From Phaeodactylibacter xiamenensis (GTDB lineage Bacteria; Bacteroidota; Bacteroidia; Chitinophagales; Saprospiraceae), in assembly GCF_000759025.1 (NCBI RefSeq), contig NZ_JPOS01000079.1, positions 62,001 to 126,000 on the forward strand: 64,000 nt of DNA, given 5' to 3'. The notes under the pieces are model-generated. The model had not been told where the DNA came from. It ran no database searches and worked only from the letters and a program-made list of their open reading frames with translations. Made by a program: the position numbers and the translations under genes. Positions 27,198 to 36,201 of the stretch are shown piece after piece. How positions within the stretch are numbered: position 1 is the stretch's first letter; the number at the start of each line of letters is the position of its first letter.

Positions 27198-27374
27198 TTA
27201 TACTGCAGGTTTCATGAATTCAGGATTCAAAATTTCATACAGCCCCAATTCTTTCCGGTGCAGAAAGGTTAGTCTGGGCAGCTGAATCTGGCAATGCTGA
27301 TCGAGAAAGAGCAATGTAACATATTTCGCGTCGGCTTCGATAACTTGCACCCTGCGGGTTTTAATTTTTGCCAT
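27198..27374 (-). CDS. 58-residue mini-protein, paralog of the one at 25735
   Basis: From the ATG at 27374 the product has 58 residues: MAKIKTRRVQVIEADAKYVT, then LLFLDQHCQIQLPRLTFLHR, then KELGLYEILNPEFMKPAV. A purine-rich AGGAAAAA lies just upstream. An in-frame TTG at 27464 also has a good GGAGG before it and would give 88 residues, but the added part has no match in the paralog. Ungapped alignment to the 57-residue protein at 25735-25908 gives 13 identities in 42, so both belong to one family. Function unknown. It is the first gene before the cold-shock gene. Confidence 0.65.
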   Translation of the reverse strand: MAKIKTRRVQVIEADAKYVTLLFLDQHCQIQLPRLTFLHRKELGLYEILNPEFMKPAV

Positions 27375-27724
27375 GAAATTTTTTTCCTGGTTAATGTGTT
27401 TTCCTGTTTTGGATGTAGCAACATAGATTTTCCAGCGTTTATCAGGGAGTTCCTCCGCTATCAAAAAAAACCTCCGAAAGAAAATTCGATTGAATTGGTT
27501 GTCAGGCGATTAGAGGGGAAATACAAGAAAACCCGAATTAAATACAAACTTTTAAACAACTTGCTACATTATAAGAAACGGCTTTCCCCAATAAATAGTT
27601 CAATTTTGAAAGTTTTGGTTTTTTTGCCTGGCAGGCAAAACAGCGTAAAACTTTGCCCGTTATTTTACGTCCTGGAAAGCATAAGGATACGATTCTACTT
27701 ATCTTTCGGGCCAATAAAGTGCTG
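27375..27724. other. Divergent intergenic region with two dyads
   Basis: This 350-base AT-rich gap lies between the leftward cold-shock cluster and the rightward small membrane gene. It contains a perfect palindrome at 27622-27640 and a second inverted repeat CGTAAAA/TTTTACG at 27644-27669. On the minus strand the stretch could be a long 5' leader, as known for cold-shock mRNAs elsewhere. No other gene is visible. Confidence 0.45.
27622..27640. repeat. Perfect 9-base-arm palindrome
   Basis: TTTTGCCTG, one G, CAGGCAAAA. With arms this close it looks more like a protein-binding dyad than an RNA hairpin. It lies between the cold-shock cluster and the gene at 27725. Confidence 0.55.
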
Positions 27725-27976
27725 ATGTTTACAATATTCCTTCTCATTGCGGCTTACATCGTTTACCGGGCGGTACGGCAAATTCTCCGGGTATATGAAT
27801 GCCCATCGAATGAGGTGCTCACAGCCTTTTGGCGTGGGAAATTAAGACCGGGCAGTGAGCCGCATCGTCACCTGATTACTCACTTGGGTAATTGTGAGAA
27901 ATGCCAGGACCGGCTGCAACTGCTCCGGCATGGGCTGCCGTTGGAAGACCACCTCATCGACAAAGATCAGGACTAG
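27725..27976 (+). CDS. Small membrane protein with CxxC
   Basis: From the ATG at 27725 the product has 83 residues. An N-terminal membrane helix (MFTIFLLIAAYIVYRAV) is followed by a soluble part with a histidine/cysteine pattern HRHLITHLGNCEKCQDRL, which resembles the zinc-binding H..C..C of ZAS-type anti-sigma factors, although the topology (helix first) is reversed. A longer frame from a TTG at 27653 lacks support. No sigma gene is adjacent, so any regulatory role is a guess. Confidence 0.65.
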   Translation: MFTIFLLIAAYIVYRAVRQILRVYECPSNEVLTAFWRGKLRPGSEPHRHLITHLGNCEKCQDRLQLLRHGLPLEDHLIDKDQD

Positions 27977-28019
27977 TGGTCTGTTAAGGCTCAACCCATG
28001 AATTAAGCTTGATGGCCTA

Positions 28020-29690
28020 TTAGAACAAGCCAGAAATCACCCCTTCATCATCAATATCAATATTCAGGGCGGCAGGCGATGCGGGTAGGCCCGGCATGCG
28101 CATCATATTTCCGCTAAGTGGCACCAGGAAGCCGGCACCGGCAGCTATTTCGATGCCTCGTATATGAAGGGTGAAGCCTTCAGGGCGTCCTGTTAGTTTG
28201 GGGTCATCCGACAAAGATTTTTGCGTTTTGGCTATACAAACGGGTAAGCCTTCCAGCTCCAATTTTCGGATTCGCCGTAGATCGCGCTCTGCTTCCCTGC
28301 TGTAGGCTACATCTGCAGCGCCGTAAATGGTTGTGGCAATGGTCTTGATTTTTTCCTTTACGGGCATATTCCATTCGTATAAAGGCTTGAACCGGGTATT
28401 GCCGTTTTCTGTAAGTTCCACCACTGCTTCCGCCAATGCGCGGGTCCCTTCGCCTCCATTAGCCCAGCCATCAGACCGGGCCACCTTAACGCCTTTTTCT
28501 GCGCAGGCGGCTTCCACCGTGGCGAGCTCTTCCTCGCTATCGTAAACAAACCGGTTGATGGCCACCACGACCGGCAGGCCGAACTGCTGTAGGTTTTCCA
28601 GGTGCTTCTCAAGATTGGGGATACCTTTTCTAACTGCTTCAGGATCGGGGTTCTTCAGGTCGTCAAGACTTACGCCACCGTGATATTTTAAAGCCCGGAT
28701 GGTGGCGACAAGCACTGCTGCTTTGGGCGACAAGCCTGCGCTTTGGCATTTGATGTCCAGGAATTTCTCAGCGCCCAGGTCTGCGCCAAAGCCCGCTTCT
28801 GTGACGGCGTAGTCCGCCAGGCTCAGCCCCATTCGTGTAGCCATAACAGAGTTGGTCCCCTGTGCGATATTGGCAAAAGGGCCACCGTGGAGGATGGCAG
28901 GTACCCCTTCCAGGGCCTGTACCAGATTAGGCTTGATGGCGTCCTTAAGCAGTGCTGCCATCGCGCCCTGCGCACCAAGGTCACGGGCATACACCGGTTT
29001 CCGGTCATAAGTGAAGCCAATGAATATATTGCCAAGGCGCGTTTTTAAATCAGTGCGGTTCTCACACAGGCACAGAATCGCCATGATTTCTGAGGCCGCA
29101 GTGATGTCAAAGCCAGTCTCCCGGGGCAGTCCGTTGCCGGTACCGCCCAAGCCTACCACAACTTGCCGCAAAGCCCGGTCGTTCATGTCCATAACCCGTT
29201 TCCAGAGCACAGTCCTTGGGTCAATACCCAGATTGCCCTGTTTGCTTTGGATGTTGTTGTCAATGAGGGCGGCCAACAGGTTGTGGGCCTTCTCAATAGC
29301 GCTAAAGTCACCTGTAAAGTGGAGGTTGATGTCCTCCATGGGCAGGACTTGCGACTGCCCACCGCCGGCAGCACCGCCTTTGATGCCGAAAACCGGGCCC
29401 AGGGAGGGCTCCCGAAGCACCACCACTGTTTTCTTCCCGATCTTTTGCAGCCCCTGGCTCAGCCCGATGGATACAGTGGTTTTGCCCTCTCCAGCGGGAG
29501 TTGGGGAAATGGCCGTTACCAGGATAAGGTTGCTTTGCCTGGCTTTTTCTGCATCAATCAGGGAGAGTGGAAGTTTGGCTTTGTGGTGGCCGTAGCGTTC
29601 CAGGCTGCCTTCAGGCACGCCCAGTTTGGCGGCAATCGCTCCAATATCCTGAAGTGTTGCCTGCTGAGCAATTTCAATGTCTCGATTCAT
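28020..29690 (-). CDS. fhs: Formate-tetrahydrofolate ligase
   Basis: The product has 556 residues, the usual size. The P-loop is PTPAGEGKTT (about 62-71), followed by the conserved blocks LREPSLGPVFGIKGGAAGGG, FTGDFSAIEKAHNLLAAL and EAGFGADLGAEKF. The C terminus keeps the LSGNMMRMPGLP segment. The enzyme makes 10-formyl-THF from formate, THF and ATP for purine and one-carbon metabolism in the cytoplasm. It is a single gene with an inverted repeat (29725-29746) 35 bases upstream of its start. Confidence 0.97.
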   Translation of the reverse strand: MNRDIEIAQQATLQDIGAIAAKLGVPEGSLERYGHHKAKLPLSLIDAEKARQSNLILVTAISPTPAGEGKTTVSIGLSQGLQKIGKKTVVVLREPSLGPVFGIKGGAAGGGQSQVLPMEDINLHFTGDFSAIEKAHNLLAALIDNNIQSKQGNLGIDPRTVLWKRVMDMNDRALRQVVVGLGGTGNGLPRETGFDITAASEIMAILCLCENRTDLKTRLGNIFIGFTYDRKPVYARDLGAQGAMAALLKDAIKPNLVQALEGVPAILHGGPFANIAQGTNSVMATRMGLSLADYAVTEAGFGADLGAEKFLDIKCQSAGLSPKAAVLVATIRALKYHGGVSLDDLKNPDPEAVRKGIPNLEKHLENLQQFGLPVVVAINRFVYDSEEELATVEAACAEKGVKVARSDGWANGGEGTRALAEAVVELTENGNTRFKPLYEWNMPVKEKIKTIATTIYGAADVAYSREAERDLRRIRKLELEGLPVCIAKTQKSLSDDPKLTGRPEGFTLHIRGIEIAAGAGFLVPLSGNMMRMPGLPASPAALNIDIDDEGVISGLF

Positions 29691-29724
29691 GTGTGGTTTT
29701 ATCTGGTTTGGTATTGGTTAGGTC

Positions 29725-29746
29725 ATACCTGTTTAAGGGCAGGTAT
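29725..29746. promoter_or_regulatory. Inverted repeat upstream of fhs
   Basis: ATACCTG, 8 bases, CAGGTAT, located 35-56 bases upstream of the fhs start. Position fits an operator or a leader hairpin; no known riboswitch consensus is recognised. Confidence 0.35.
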
Positions 29747-29938
29747 AATCCACTTTAGTTTTAGCTGTTTCAATGATATATATCAGCAGAAAAGCGAAAA
29801 AACAGGTAAATGGTTAACTATTTGTAAGCCCTTTGCTAATTAAGTGTGATCTTTTATTAAAAATTTTAAAAAAGTGAAACAAAAGCCGGCCTATCGAGTT
29901 AAATTTACCAGAGTTTTTTCATACTAATTAATTTGCTG

Positions 29939-29969
29939 AACCGCATTCTCGTCTGAGTGCGGTTTTTTT
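29939..29969 (+). terminator. Strong plus-strand intrinsic terminator without an obvious gene
   Basis: AACCGCA and TGCGGTT form a 7-base-pair stem with a 12-base loop, and the plus strand continues with T residues to 29969. Both neighbouring genes run on the minus strand, so the transcript it ends is unassigned. On the minus strand the hairpin follows the mscS stop but has no T tail. Confidence 0.6.
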
Positions 29970-30813
29970 ATTCTTTACGGTCTGGGTTTTCCCGCATGCT
30001 TACTACTCGCTGTGGCAGGCCAAAGATAATTCCGGCGGTCTTAAATCGTGACACCAGGCGCTCCATCACATCGCACCCCATGGCAAAGGCACTTGCATTA
30101 TCTTCTGCCCAAAGGTAGGCACGGAGGCGCAATCCGCTTTCCCCCAAATCAATAACCCTGATTCTGACTACAGGAAAGCCCTCTGCTTTCTCTTCCTCCG
30201 AGCGGTTGTCCAGCAGATTGGGGTGGGCCATGGCTTCTTCAGTCAGAATGGACTTGGCCAACTCCAGGTCGGTATCATAGCTTAGCGAGAACTCCAGCCA
30301 CTTGCAGATCGAGTCACCCCCAAAATCAGAATTGATAATCACTTCTTCGCTAATCACCGAATTGGGTATGAGGATACGTCGGTTCTCAAAATCCCGTATA
30401 ACCACATGCCTTAGGCTGATATCTTCCACCGCACCCTGAAGCCCTGACTGGAATTTGAGCCGGTCATTGACCCGGAAAGGCTTAAAAATAATGATGAATA
30501 TCCCGCTGATGATGTTGCTCAGCGCATGCTGGGAGGCAAAGCCAACCGCTACAGCCAAAATGCCAGCGCCAGCCAGCAGCGAATTGGCAATAGCACGCAT
30601 ATTGGGCACGGTATATACTGCCCAGCTTATACCTACAATATAAATGAGCCCGGTGATGGCATGTCTCAGAAAAATATAGTTGGTAGGATCATTCCTGATA
30701 ATGATGGTCGACCGCTTGAGAAACCGCCGGAAAAGCCAGCTGAAAATAGCAGCGAGCACAATGGTGGCAGCTATGATCCCTAAAAAAAGCGCATACGGTT
30801 TGAGTTGCTCCAT
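29968..30813 (-). CDS. MscS-family mechanosensitive channel
   Basis: The product has 281 residues. Three membrane segments are visible (about 9-28, 50-69 and 80-110). The third carries the pore pattern AGILAVAVGFASQHALSNII with small residues, then IFKPFRVNDRL, the start of the cytoplasmic beta domain, and VEDISLRHVVIRDFENRRI. It is a small MscS-type channel that releases ions when the membrane is stretched. Its ATG overlaps the stop of the upstream 477-residue gene (TAATG), so they are translationally coupled. Confidence 0.92.
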   Translation of the reverse strand: MEQLKPYALFLGIIAATIVLAAIFSWLFRRFLKRSTIIIRNDPTNYIFLRHAITGLIYIVGISWAVYTVPNMRAIANSLLAGAGILAVAVGFASQHALSNIISGIFIIIFKPFRVNDRLKFQSGLQGAVEDISLRHVVIRDFENRRILIPNSVISEEVIINSDFGGDSICKWLEFSLSYDTDLELAKSILTEEAMAHPNLLDNRSEEEKAEGFPVVRIRVIDLGESGLRLRAYLWAEDNASAFAMGCDVMERLVSRFKTAGIIFGLPQRVVSMRENPDRKE

Positions 30814-32246
30814 TACGACAGCATGATTTCATCCAGTAATGCCTGATCGTCATCCAGGGACTTGAAGAGGCGGGTGCGGAATTTGTTTTTGGAATTAAAG
30901 AGCTGTATGGACATCTTGTCGATGGCAATCATGGATAATACCGTTTGGATGTAAGCATCCACCAGGTCATCCAGCCCGATACCGAGCTTGTTGAAATCGC
31001 GGCGGTCCATAAGCAGCAGGCGGTTGGTATCTGAGCCCCAGCTGTTGGACCCCTCCTTAATGGAAAGGTTGGTGCCGAGCATGGACCAGGAGTCGGTGCC
31101 CCCTTCGATATGGTCAGCCAGTGGTTCGGCAGCGCGGCGGGCGTAGATAGACAGGGGCCTGATACCTTCTGCAGTGTAGCTCACCATCATGCGGATGTCG
31201 GCCACATAGGCATTGCCTTTACTGCTGGGCACAGTGCCGATGTGGTAAAGCTTCCCCTTGCTGCTAGTGGAGCTCCAGTTGTAGTTGCCGATGAGCGACT
31301 GTACGATGAAGCGGGAGTATTTGAAGTCTTGCTTCATAAAATCCGCCAACTCCTGTTCGTTAACAATAGTGTAAACACCCTGCCCGGCGTTGCTGTATGG
31401 GTTTTTGACCACAGCCTGCCCGCCCAGCTTAGCCACCCAGATGGGCACTTCCTCCAGGCTGACGTCCCAGATGGTTTCCGGCGTCAGGATTTCCAGCCCG
31501 GCTTGTTCCAGTTCGGCATTGAACAGGTCATAGGCTTTGGAGGCCAGCATTTTATTGCGCCCGCCCGCCAGGCAAGCGACAATCGGGTTGAAAATCTGCG
31601 TTTTGCTCATCACCGGCAGCCGGTTCCAGGGGCTTTGGGTGAGGTAGCGGAAAGCCATTCTGATTTTGTGCCATTCCCCATCCGTACCCAGGACATACAT
31701 GACCCCGTCTTTGAAGCGGACGGCCGGGTCTTCGTCCGTATTGTAATACGTTACGGTATGTACCGGCTCCTGGAAAACATCAGCCATGGCTTTAGCGTAG
31801 CCTATGGCCTCCATGGGGTTCTTGTCATAGACCACTGCCAGCTCACCTGAAGGGCCGCGGCGGGACTTGGTCAGGGGTTTGAAAGTACGCTCCATCAGCA
31901 GCCGGTAGCCGCCTTGTTCCTGATTGTCATCGAGCAGCGGCATAGACTTTTGACCGGAAGGGCAGGAGTTGTTCTCAATAACCACCATTTGGCGTTTACC
32001 CTTCTCGCTCGTCACGTGCATGAGGTCAGCGCCCGCCCATACAAAGTGCCTGGGTTTGTATTTGAGCAGCTTGCGCAGTGTATCCGGGCTCACCATAGGG
32101 TGGAGGTGGCAATAACGCTTGATGATGCGCTCCTGGCTCAGGTTGAGGAAAAAGGAGATCATCGGGTGGATGGTAGCGTTCAGGGCTTTGGCGTACCAAT
32201 GGTCTTCCGGTTCAAATTGTCCGGGTTGGAATAGTTGGGACTTCAT
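30813..32246 (-). CDS. ATP-grasp-like protein of unknown substrate
   Basis: The product has 477 residues, no signal peptide and no membrane segment. Blocks resembling an ATP-grasp carboxylate-amine ligase are visible: [19 protein letters not shown] (glycine-rich nucleotide loop, about 290-310), an earlier [16 protein letters not shown], and [15 protein letters not shown] later stretch with RMMVSY could supply metal or substrate contacts. I do not recognise a named family; a peptide or amino-acid ligase is possible. It is coupled to the MscS gene by a one-base overlap, so it may act in the same response (for example osmolyte handling), which is inference. Confidence 0.75.
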   Translation of the reverse strand: MKSQLFQPGQFEPEDHWYAKALNATIHPMISFFLNLSQERIIKRYCHLHPMVSPDTLRKLLKYKPRHFVWAGADLMHVTSEKGKRQMVVIENNSCPSGQKSMPLLDDNQEQGGYRLLMERTFKPLTKSRRGPSGELAVVYDKNPMEAIGYAKAMADVFQEPVHTVTYYNTDEDPAVRFKDGVMYVLGTDGEWHKIRMAFRYLTQSPWNRLPVMSKTQIFNPIVACLAGGRNKMLASKAYDLFNAELEQAGLEILTPETIWDVSLEEVPIWVAKLGGQAVVKNPYSNAGQGVYTIVNEQELADFMKQDFKYSRFIVQSLIGNYNWSSTSSKGKLYHIGTVPSSKGNAYVADIRMMVSYTAEGIRPLSIYARRAAEPLADHIEGGTDSWSMLGTNLSIKEGSNSWGSDTNRLLLMDRRDFNKLGIGLDDLVDAYIQTVLSMIAIDKMSIQLFNSKNKFRTRLFKSLDDDQALLDEIMLS

Positions 32247-32315
32247 GCGTTGTGCTTTTCCTGTTTTTGCGGGTAAGGTATGGTTTTCAAAATGGGATAA
32301 ACAAGCTACCCGCTG

Positions 32316-32939
32316 TTATTTTTTTGTAAACGGGCGGCTTTGTCTAATGTTGGTTGGGTGCACTGCAATTACCGGGCCTTCTTCCAGGTCCATCATCGCA
32401 TTGAAGAGCGCGATTTTTTCAAATTGGTCAAGGCTGGCAGCGTGAATGTCCGCAGTGGAAATGCGGCCCTGCTCCAGGAGCCGTGCCCTCCGGGTCCCCT
32501 CTAGCATTGGCTGTCTGGGCGTCAGCCATCGGGAGCCGTCCCACAGGGCGATATTGGCATAGGAGGTGTCGGTGAGCAAGCCATTCTTAACGAATAACAC
32601 ATCATCTGCTGCTCCGCGTTCGGCAAAGGCGGCGTTAATCAGTGCGCGGTCTTCGTACTTGCAGGCGTAGTCGATATGATCGGCATTGGCTAGGGTAAGC
32701 CTGTGCACGGGGCGTATTGCGTAGGGCGTAAATTCAACAGTTTCAATGTATTCCCGATAGAGCACCCGGCACTTGTAACGCCCTTCTTGAAATCGTTGAG
32801 GTATAGTAATGCTGTGGAGATTAGGTAAGGTTGTCCAGCCAAGGGCATGTGCGCTGCGCCGGACGCGGGCCTGGTGAAATACCAGCCCCTTCAGTCGCCC
32901 ATTTTGGCAACAAATGGTTTCGAGCAGGCGTGGCTTCAT
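32316..32939 (-). CDS. pabC: Aminotransferase class IV, probable aminodeoxychorismate lyase
   Basis: The product has 207 residues, on the short side for fold-type IV PLP enzymes (usually 250-290). Visible landmarks are the Lys-bearing region near KYEDRALINAAF, VKNGLLTDTSYANIALWDG (the class IV E/T..SN region, here with Asp replacing Glu), and LTPRQPMLEGTRRARLLE. It overlaps pabB by four bases, which makes 4-amino-4-deoxychorismate lyase for folate synthesis the best call. The shortened N terminus matches forms found beside pabB in Bacteroidota. Confidence 0.85.
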   Translation of the reverse strand: MKPRLLETICCQNGRLKGLVFHQARVRRSAHALGWTTLPNLHSITIPQRFQEGRYKCRVLYREYIETVEFTPYAIRPVHRLTLANADHIDYACKYEDRALINAAFAERGAADDVLFVKNGLLTDTSYANIALWDGSRWLTPRQPMLEGTRRARLLEQGRISTADIHAASLDQFEKIALFNAMMDLEEGPVIAVHPTNIRQSRPFTKK

Positions 32940-33940
32940 ATCAACGGCGCAGTTGCAGGGGCAAAAGGCAAGTAGGCTTTTTGAAGCAACTCTTCGTACT
33001 CCGCTTCCATCCGGCTGCGGGCGGTAATGCCCCCTCCGCTTTTGAAGATCAGTCCATCAGGGGTGGCTTCCACAAAACGGATCATCACACCACTGTCTAC
33101 GGTTTGCCCGTCGTAAATGCCGCACACGCCGGTGTAGTAACCGCGGTCTTGTCCCTCTGCGGCCCGGATGACCTCTACCGTCTTTTGCTTTGGCGCCCCG
33201 CTTATGGAGCCGGCCGGGAGTAGTTTGAAGAACAAGTCACCCAGTTGCTGATGGAAGTCACCGGGCAGTTGCCCTTCAATCTCGGTACTGGTCTGTAGCA
33301 GGCTGCCGGTATGGGTAGTAATAGCCTCCACGTAACGGTAGCGCTTTACCCGGACTTTTTTAGCCACCATGCTCAGGTCGTTGCGGATGAGGTCGACGAT
33401 TGTGGCATGTTCCGCCCGTTCTTTGTCATTGCTCAGCAATTGTTGTTCGGCACCGGGCAGGGTAGCATCGATCGTGCCCTTCATAGGAAAGGAGGCGATG
33501 CGCCCTTCCTGGCTGACTCGCACAAAAGGCTCCGGAGAAAAGCAGGTAAACTGCCCCTTCAGCCAAATCCGGTAACGCGCCCGGTTGAGCAGGAAAATAT
33601 CGTGCAGGCTCAGGTTGGTATCAATGGCAGTAGGGAAGGCCAGGTTGAGCAAGTAGGTATTGCCATCGTGCAAAGCTTTCTGCACTTCTTTGAATGCAGC
33701 AGCATACCGTGCAAGCGATACCGGATGGCGCTCGAAGTGGAAGTCGGTAGCAGAGGGCATGCCCCTGTCATTCCGATGGTTGTGAATGGCAAACTGCAAC
33801 TGCTCCGGGTCTATGGCATCAAGGGGCAGCACAATGGGCCGTTGCATTTCAAAGTCGATCAGGAAGAGAAAAGGCCGGCGGTCTTTACCCAGGTCGTTCA
33901 TACGTTGCTGAGCGGTAAGCCGGTCGGTGGTTATGGTCAT
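32936..33940 (-). CDS. pabB: Aminodeoxychorismate synthase component I
   Basis: The product has 334 residues, a compact chorismate-binding domain lacking most of the N-terminal tryptophan-binding part. Family motifs are clear: SFPMKGTIDA, VDLIRNDLSMVA, LLPAGSISGAPK, YYTGVCGIYDG and FKSGGGITARS. It makes aminodeoxychorismate from chorismate with ammonia supplied by PabA, first committed step to p-aminobenzoate and folate. pabC overlaps its 3' end. No pabA is in the window. Confidence 0.93.
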   Translation of the reverse strand: MTITTDRLTAQQRMNDLGKDRRPFLFLIDFEMQRPIVLPLDAIDPEQLQFAIHNHRNDRGMPSATDFHFERHPVSLARYAAAFKEVQKALHDGNTYLLNLAFPTAIDTNLSLHDIFLLNRARYRIWLKGQFTCFSPEPFVRVSQEGRIASFPMKGTIDATLPGAEQQLLSNDKERAEHATIVDLIRNDLSMVAKKVRVKRYRYVEAITTHTGSLLQTSTEIEGQLPGDFHQQLGDLFFKLLPAGSISGAPKQKTVEVIRAAEGQDRGYYTGVCGIYDGQTVDSGVMIRFVEATPDGLIFKSGGGITARSRMEAEYEELLQKAYLPFAPATAPLI

Positions 33941-34007
33941 GTTCCGGTTTGGGTTCCTTTAGTTAGACGGTTGTGCCAGCCATAGTAACACAACAGGAGG
34001 GATAGAG

Positions 34008-34035
34008 TTGAAATGTACACTTTTTCCTATTTTCG
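34008..34035 (+). promoter_or_regulatory. Promoter candidate for pyrF-gntP
   Basis: TTG at 34008-34010, 17 bases, then TATTTTCG at 34028-34035, one mismatch from TAnnTTTG. It lies 13 bases before the pyrF start, in the divergent gap with pabB. Confidence 0.4.
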
Positions 34036-34047
34036 CTCCAAAAGAAT

Positions 34048-34860
34048 ATGACCCGAGCGGAACTCAGCGCCCAAATCCTGCAAAAGCAATCCTACCTGTG
34101 CGTAGGCCTCGATGCCGACATTGACCGATTGCCCCGCCACTTGCTGGACAAAGAGGACCCGGTTTTTGAATTCAACAAAGCCATTATCGACGCGACCAAA
34201 GATTTGTGTGTGGCTTACAAGCCCAACCTGGCTTTTTACGAGGCACTTGGCAGCAAAGGGTGGGAAAGCCTCCGCAAGACCCTGGAATACATCCCCGATG
34301 AGCACTTCACGATTGCCGATGCCAAGCGGGGCGATATTGGCAATACTTCCCGCCTTTATGCACAGGCATTTTTCGGGGAGATGGGCTTTGATGCGGTTAC
34401 GGTAGCCCCTTACATGGGCGTGGATTCTGTAAAACCGTTTCTGGAGTTTGAAGGCAAATGGGTGATCCTTTTAGCGCTGACCTCCAATAAGGGGAGTCAG
34501 GATTTCCAATTCGATCAGCAGGAAAACGGCCAGCCTTTGTATGAGAAGGTCATGCGAAAGGCGCAGGAATGGGGTACGCCCGGCAATCTGATGTACGTCG
34601 TTGGGGCCACCCACCCGGAGAAGTTTAAGGAAATCCGGGAAATTGCTCCGGACCACTTTCTGCTGGTGCCCGGTGTCGGTGCACAGGGCGGCGATCTTGA
34701 AGCCCTGACCCGCCACGGTGCCAATGCGGATGTGGGGCTGCTGGTCAATTCTTCCCGGGGCATCATTTTCGCCGGGGAAGGGGAGGACTTTGCGGAAAAA
34801 GCAAGAAGTGCGGCTCAAGCTCTGCAAACCTCTATGGCTGCATTGCTTCAAAACCTATAG
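34048..34860 (+). CDS. pyrF: Orotidine 5'-phosphate decarboxylase
   Basis: The product has 270 residues, the size of subfamily-2 enzymes. The active-site pattern DxKxxDI is visible as [13 protein letters not shown] (about residues 90-102). The N terminus has [14 protein letters not shown], and the phosphate-binding end has [17 protein letters not shown] and [10 protein letters not shown]. It converts OMP to UMP, last step of pyrimidine synthesis. The stop is three bases before the GntP-family gene, so they form an operon, an unusual pairing. Confidence 0.96.
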   Translation: MTRAELSAQILQKQSYLCVGLDADIDRLPRHLLDKEDPVFEFNKAIIDATKDLCVAYKPNLAFYEALGSKGWESLRKTLEYIPDEHFTIADAKRGDIGNTSRLYAQAFFGEMGFDAVTVAPYMGVDSVKPFLEFEGKWVILLALTSNKGSQDFQFDQQENGQPLYEKVMRKAQEWGTPGNLMYVVGATHPEKFKEIREIAPDHFLLVPGVGAQGGDLEALTRHGANADVGLLVNSSRGIIFAGEGEDFAEKARSAAQALQTSMAALLQNL

Positions 34861-34863
34861 TTT

Positions 34864-36201
34864 ATGCTCACCGGAATCCCGTTGCTGCTGGCGATTATTG
34901 CAGCCATTGTACTGATTATTGTGCTGTCTGCCCGGTTGGGCGTGCATCCTCTTCTTAGCCTTTTGAGCGCTACCTTGTTTCTGGGGCTGGCGGCCGGTAT
35001 GCCACTCTCTGGCCTAATTACGGCTATTAACGAAGGCTTTGGTGGACTGATGGGCTACATCGGGCTTATCGTGGTGTTCGGGAGTATCATCGGGTATATT
35101 CTGGAGAAATCGGGGGCTGCCCACCGGCTGGCGATTGCGCTGCTCAGTAGCGTAGGGAAGGGTCGCCCTGCTCTGACGATGTCAGCTATTGGAGCGATAA
35201 CCAGCATCCCGGTATTTTGTGACAGCGGGTTCATCATCCTGTCCGGGCTGAATGACGCGGTCGCCCGGCAGTCGGGCGTTAAAAAAGGCGTGCTGGCGCT
35301 TTCCCTCTCTGCGGGGCTCTATACCACCCACACCCTGGTGCCCCCTACTCCGGGCCCAATCGCCGCCGCCGGTAACCTCGGCGCTGCGGATTATCTCGGC
35401 ACGATTATGCTGCTTGGGCTGCTGGTGGCCCTGCCTACGATGCTGGTCGCGGTATTCCTGGCTAAGCGGCTGGGGCAGCGGCTGGAACTGCCGGAGTTGG
35501 TAGCAGAAGCGCCGGAGACAGGTACATTGCCTTCTCTGGGGCGCTCCGTTTTGCCCATACTGCTCCCGATTTTGCTCATCGCAGCGGGTTCGGTCCTCAA
35601 ACTGCTCGGGTACGATGGTCCAGGCACGTCATTACTGTTGTTTCTCAGCCACCCGCTCATTGCCCTTATGCTGGGCACGGTGGCCGCACTCTGGCTAATG
35701 CCCAAATGGGACAGCGCGCACCTCAGCGGCTGGATAGGAGAGGGCATCAAACTGGCAGGGCCGATTCTTATTATTACGGGTGCGGGCGGTGCTTTTGGGG
35801 GCGTTCTGAAAGCCACACCGGTTGCGGACCTGGTGGAAGGCAGTCTGGGCAGTGGCGGTTATGCCGGAGCAGGTGTGCTGGTGGTCGCTTTTCTGATTGC
35901 GGCGTTTTTGAAGACAGCTCAGGGCTCCTCTACCAATGCGCTGGTGATTACCTCCTCTCTGCTAGCACCGGTCGTTTTACAACTCGGGATGGAGAACCCG
36001 GTGGAACTGTCGCTGCTGGTGCTGTCGATCGGCGGTGGCGCTATGACGGTCTCTCATGCCAACGACAGTTACTTTTGGGTGGTCACGCAGTTTAGCGGTA
36101 TGGAAATGCGGGAGGCGTACCGGAGTTTTACGTTGATTACAGCGGCTCAGGGGGCGACGGTTTTGGTGGGGGTATTGGTGTTGTATTGGGTTTTGGGGTG
36201 A
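34864..36201 (+). CDS. GntP-family permease
   Basis: The product has 445 residues with about 12-14 hydrophobic segments spread over its whole length and almost no soluble part. Family features are the start GIPLLLAIIAAIVLIIVLSA, the HTLVPPTPGPIAAAGNLGA block (about 155-175), and the late AFLKTAQGSSTNALVITSSL with GGGAMTVSHANDSYFW. GntP transporters move gluconate or related aldonates and hydroxy acids with protons across the inner membrane. Its position after pyrF gives no substrate hint. Confidence 0.93.
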   Translation: MLTGIPLLLAIIAAIVLIIVLSARLGVHPLLSLLSATLFLGLAAGMPLSGLITAINEGFGGLMGYIGLIVVFGSIIGYILEKSGAAHRLAIALLSSVGKGRPALTMSAIGAITSIPVFCDSGFIILSGLNDAVARQSGVKKGVLALSLSAGLYTTHTLVPPTPGPIAAAGNLGAADYLGTIMLLGLLVALPTMLVAVFLAKRLGQRLELPELVAEAPETGTLPSLGRSVLPILLPILLIAAGSVLKLLGYDGPGTSLLLFLSHPLIALMLGTVAALWLMPKWDSAHLSGWIGEGIKLAGPILIITGAGGAFGGVLKATPVADLVEGSLGSGGYAGAGVLVVAFLIAAFLKTAQGSSTNALVITSSLLAPVVLQLGMENPVELSLLVLSIGGGAMTVSHANDSYFWVVTQFSGMEMREAYRSFTLITAAQGATVLVGVLVLYWVLG

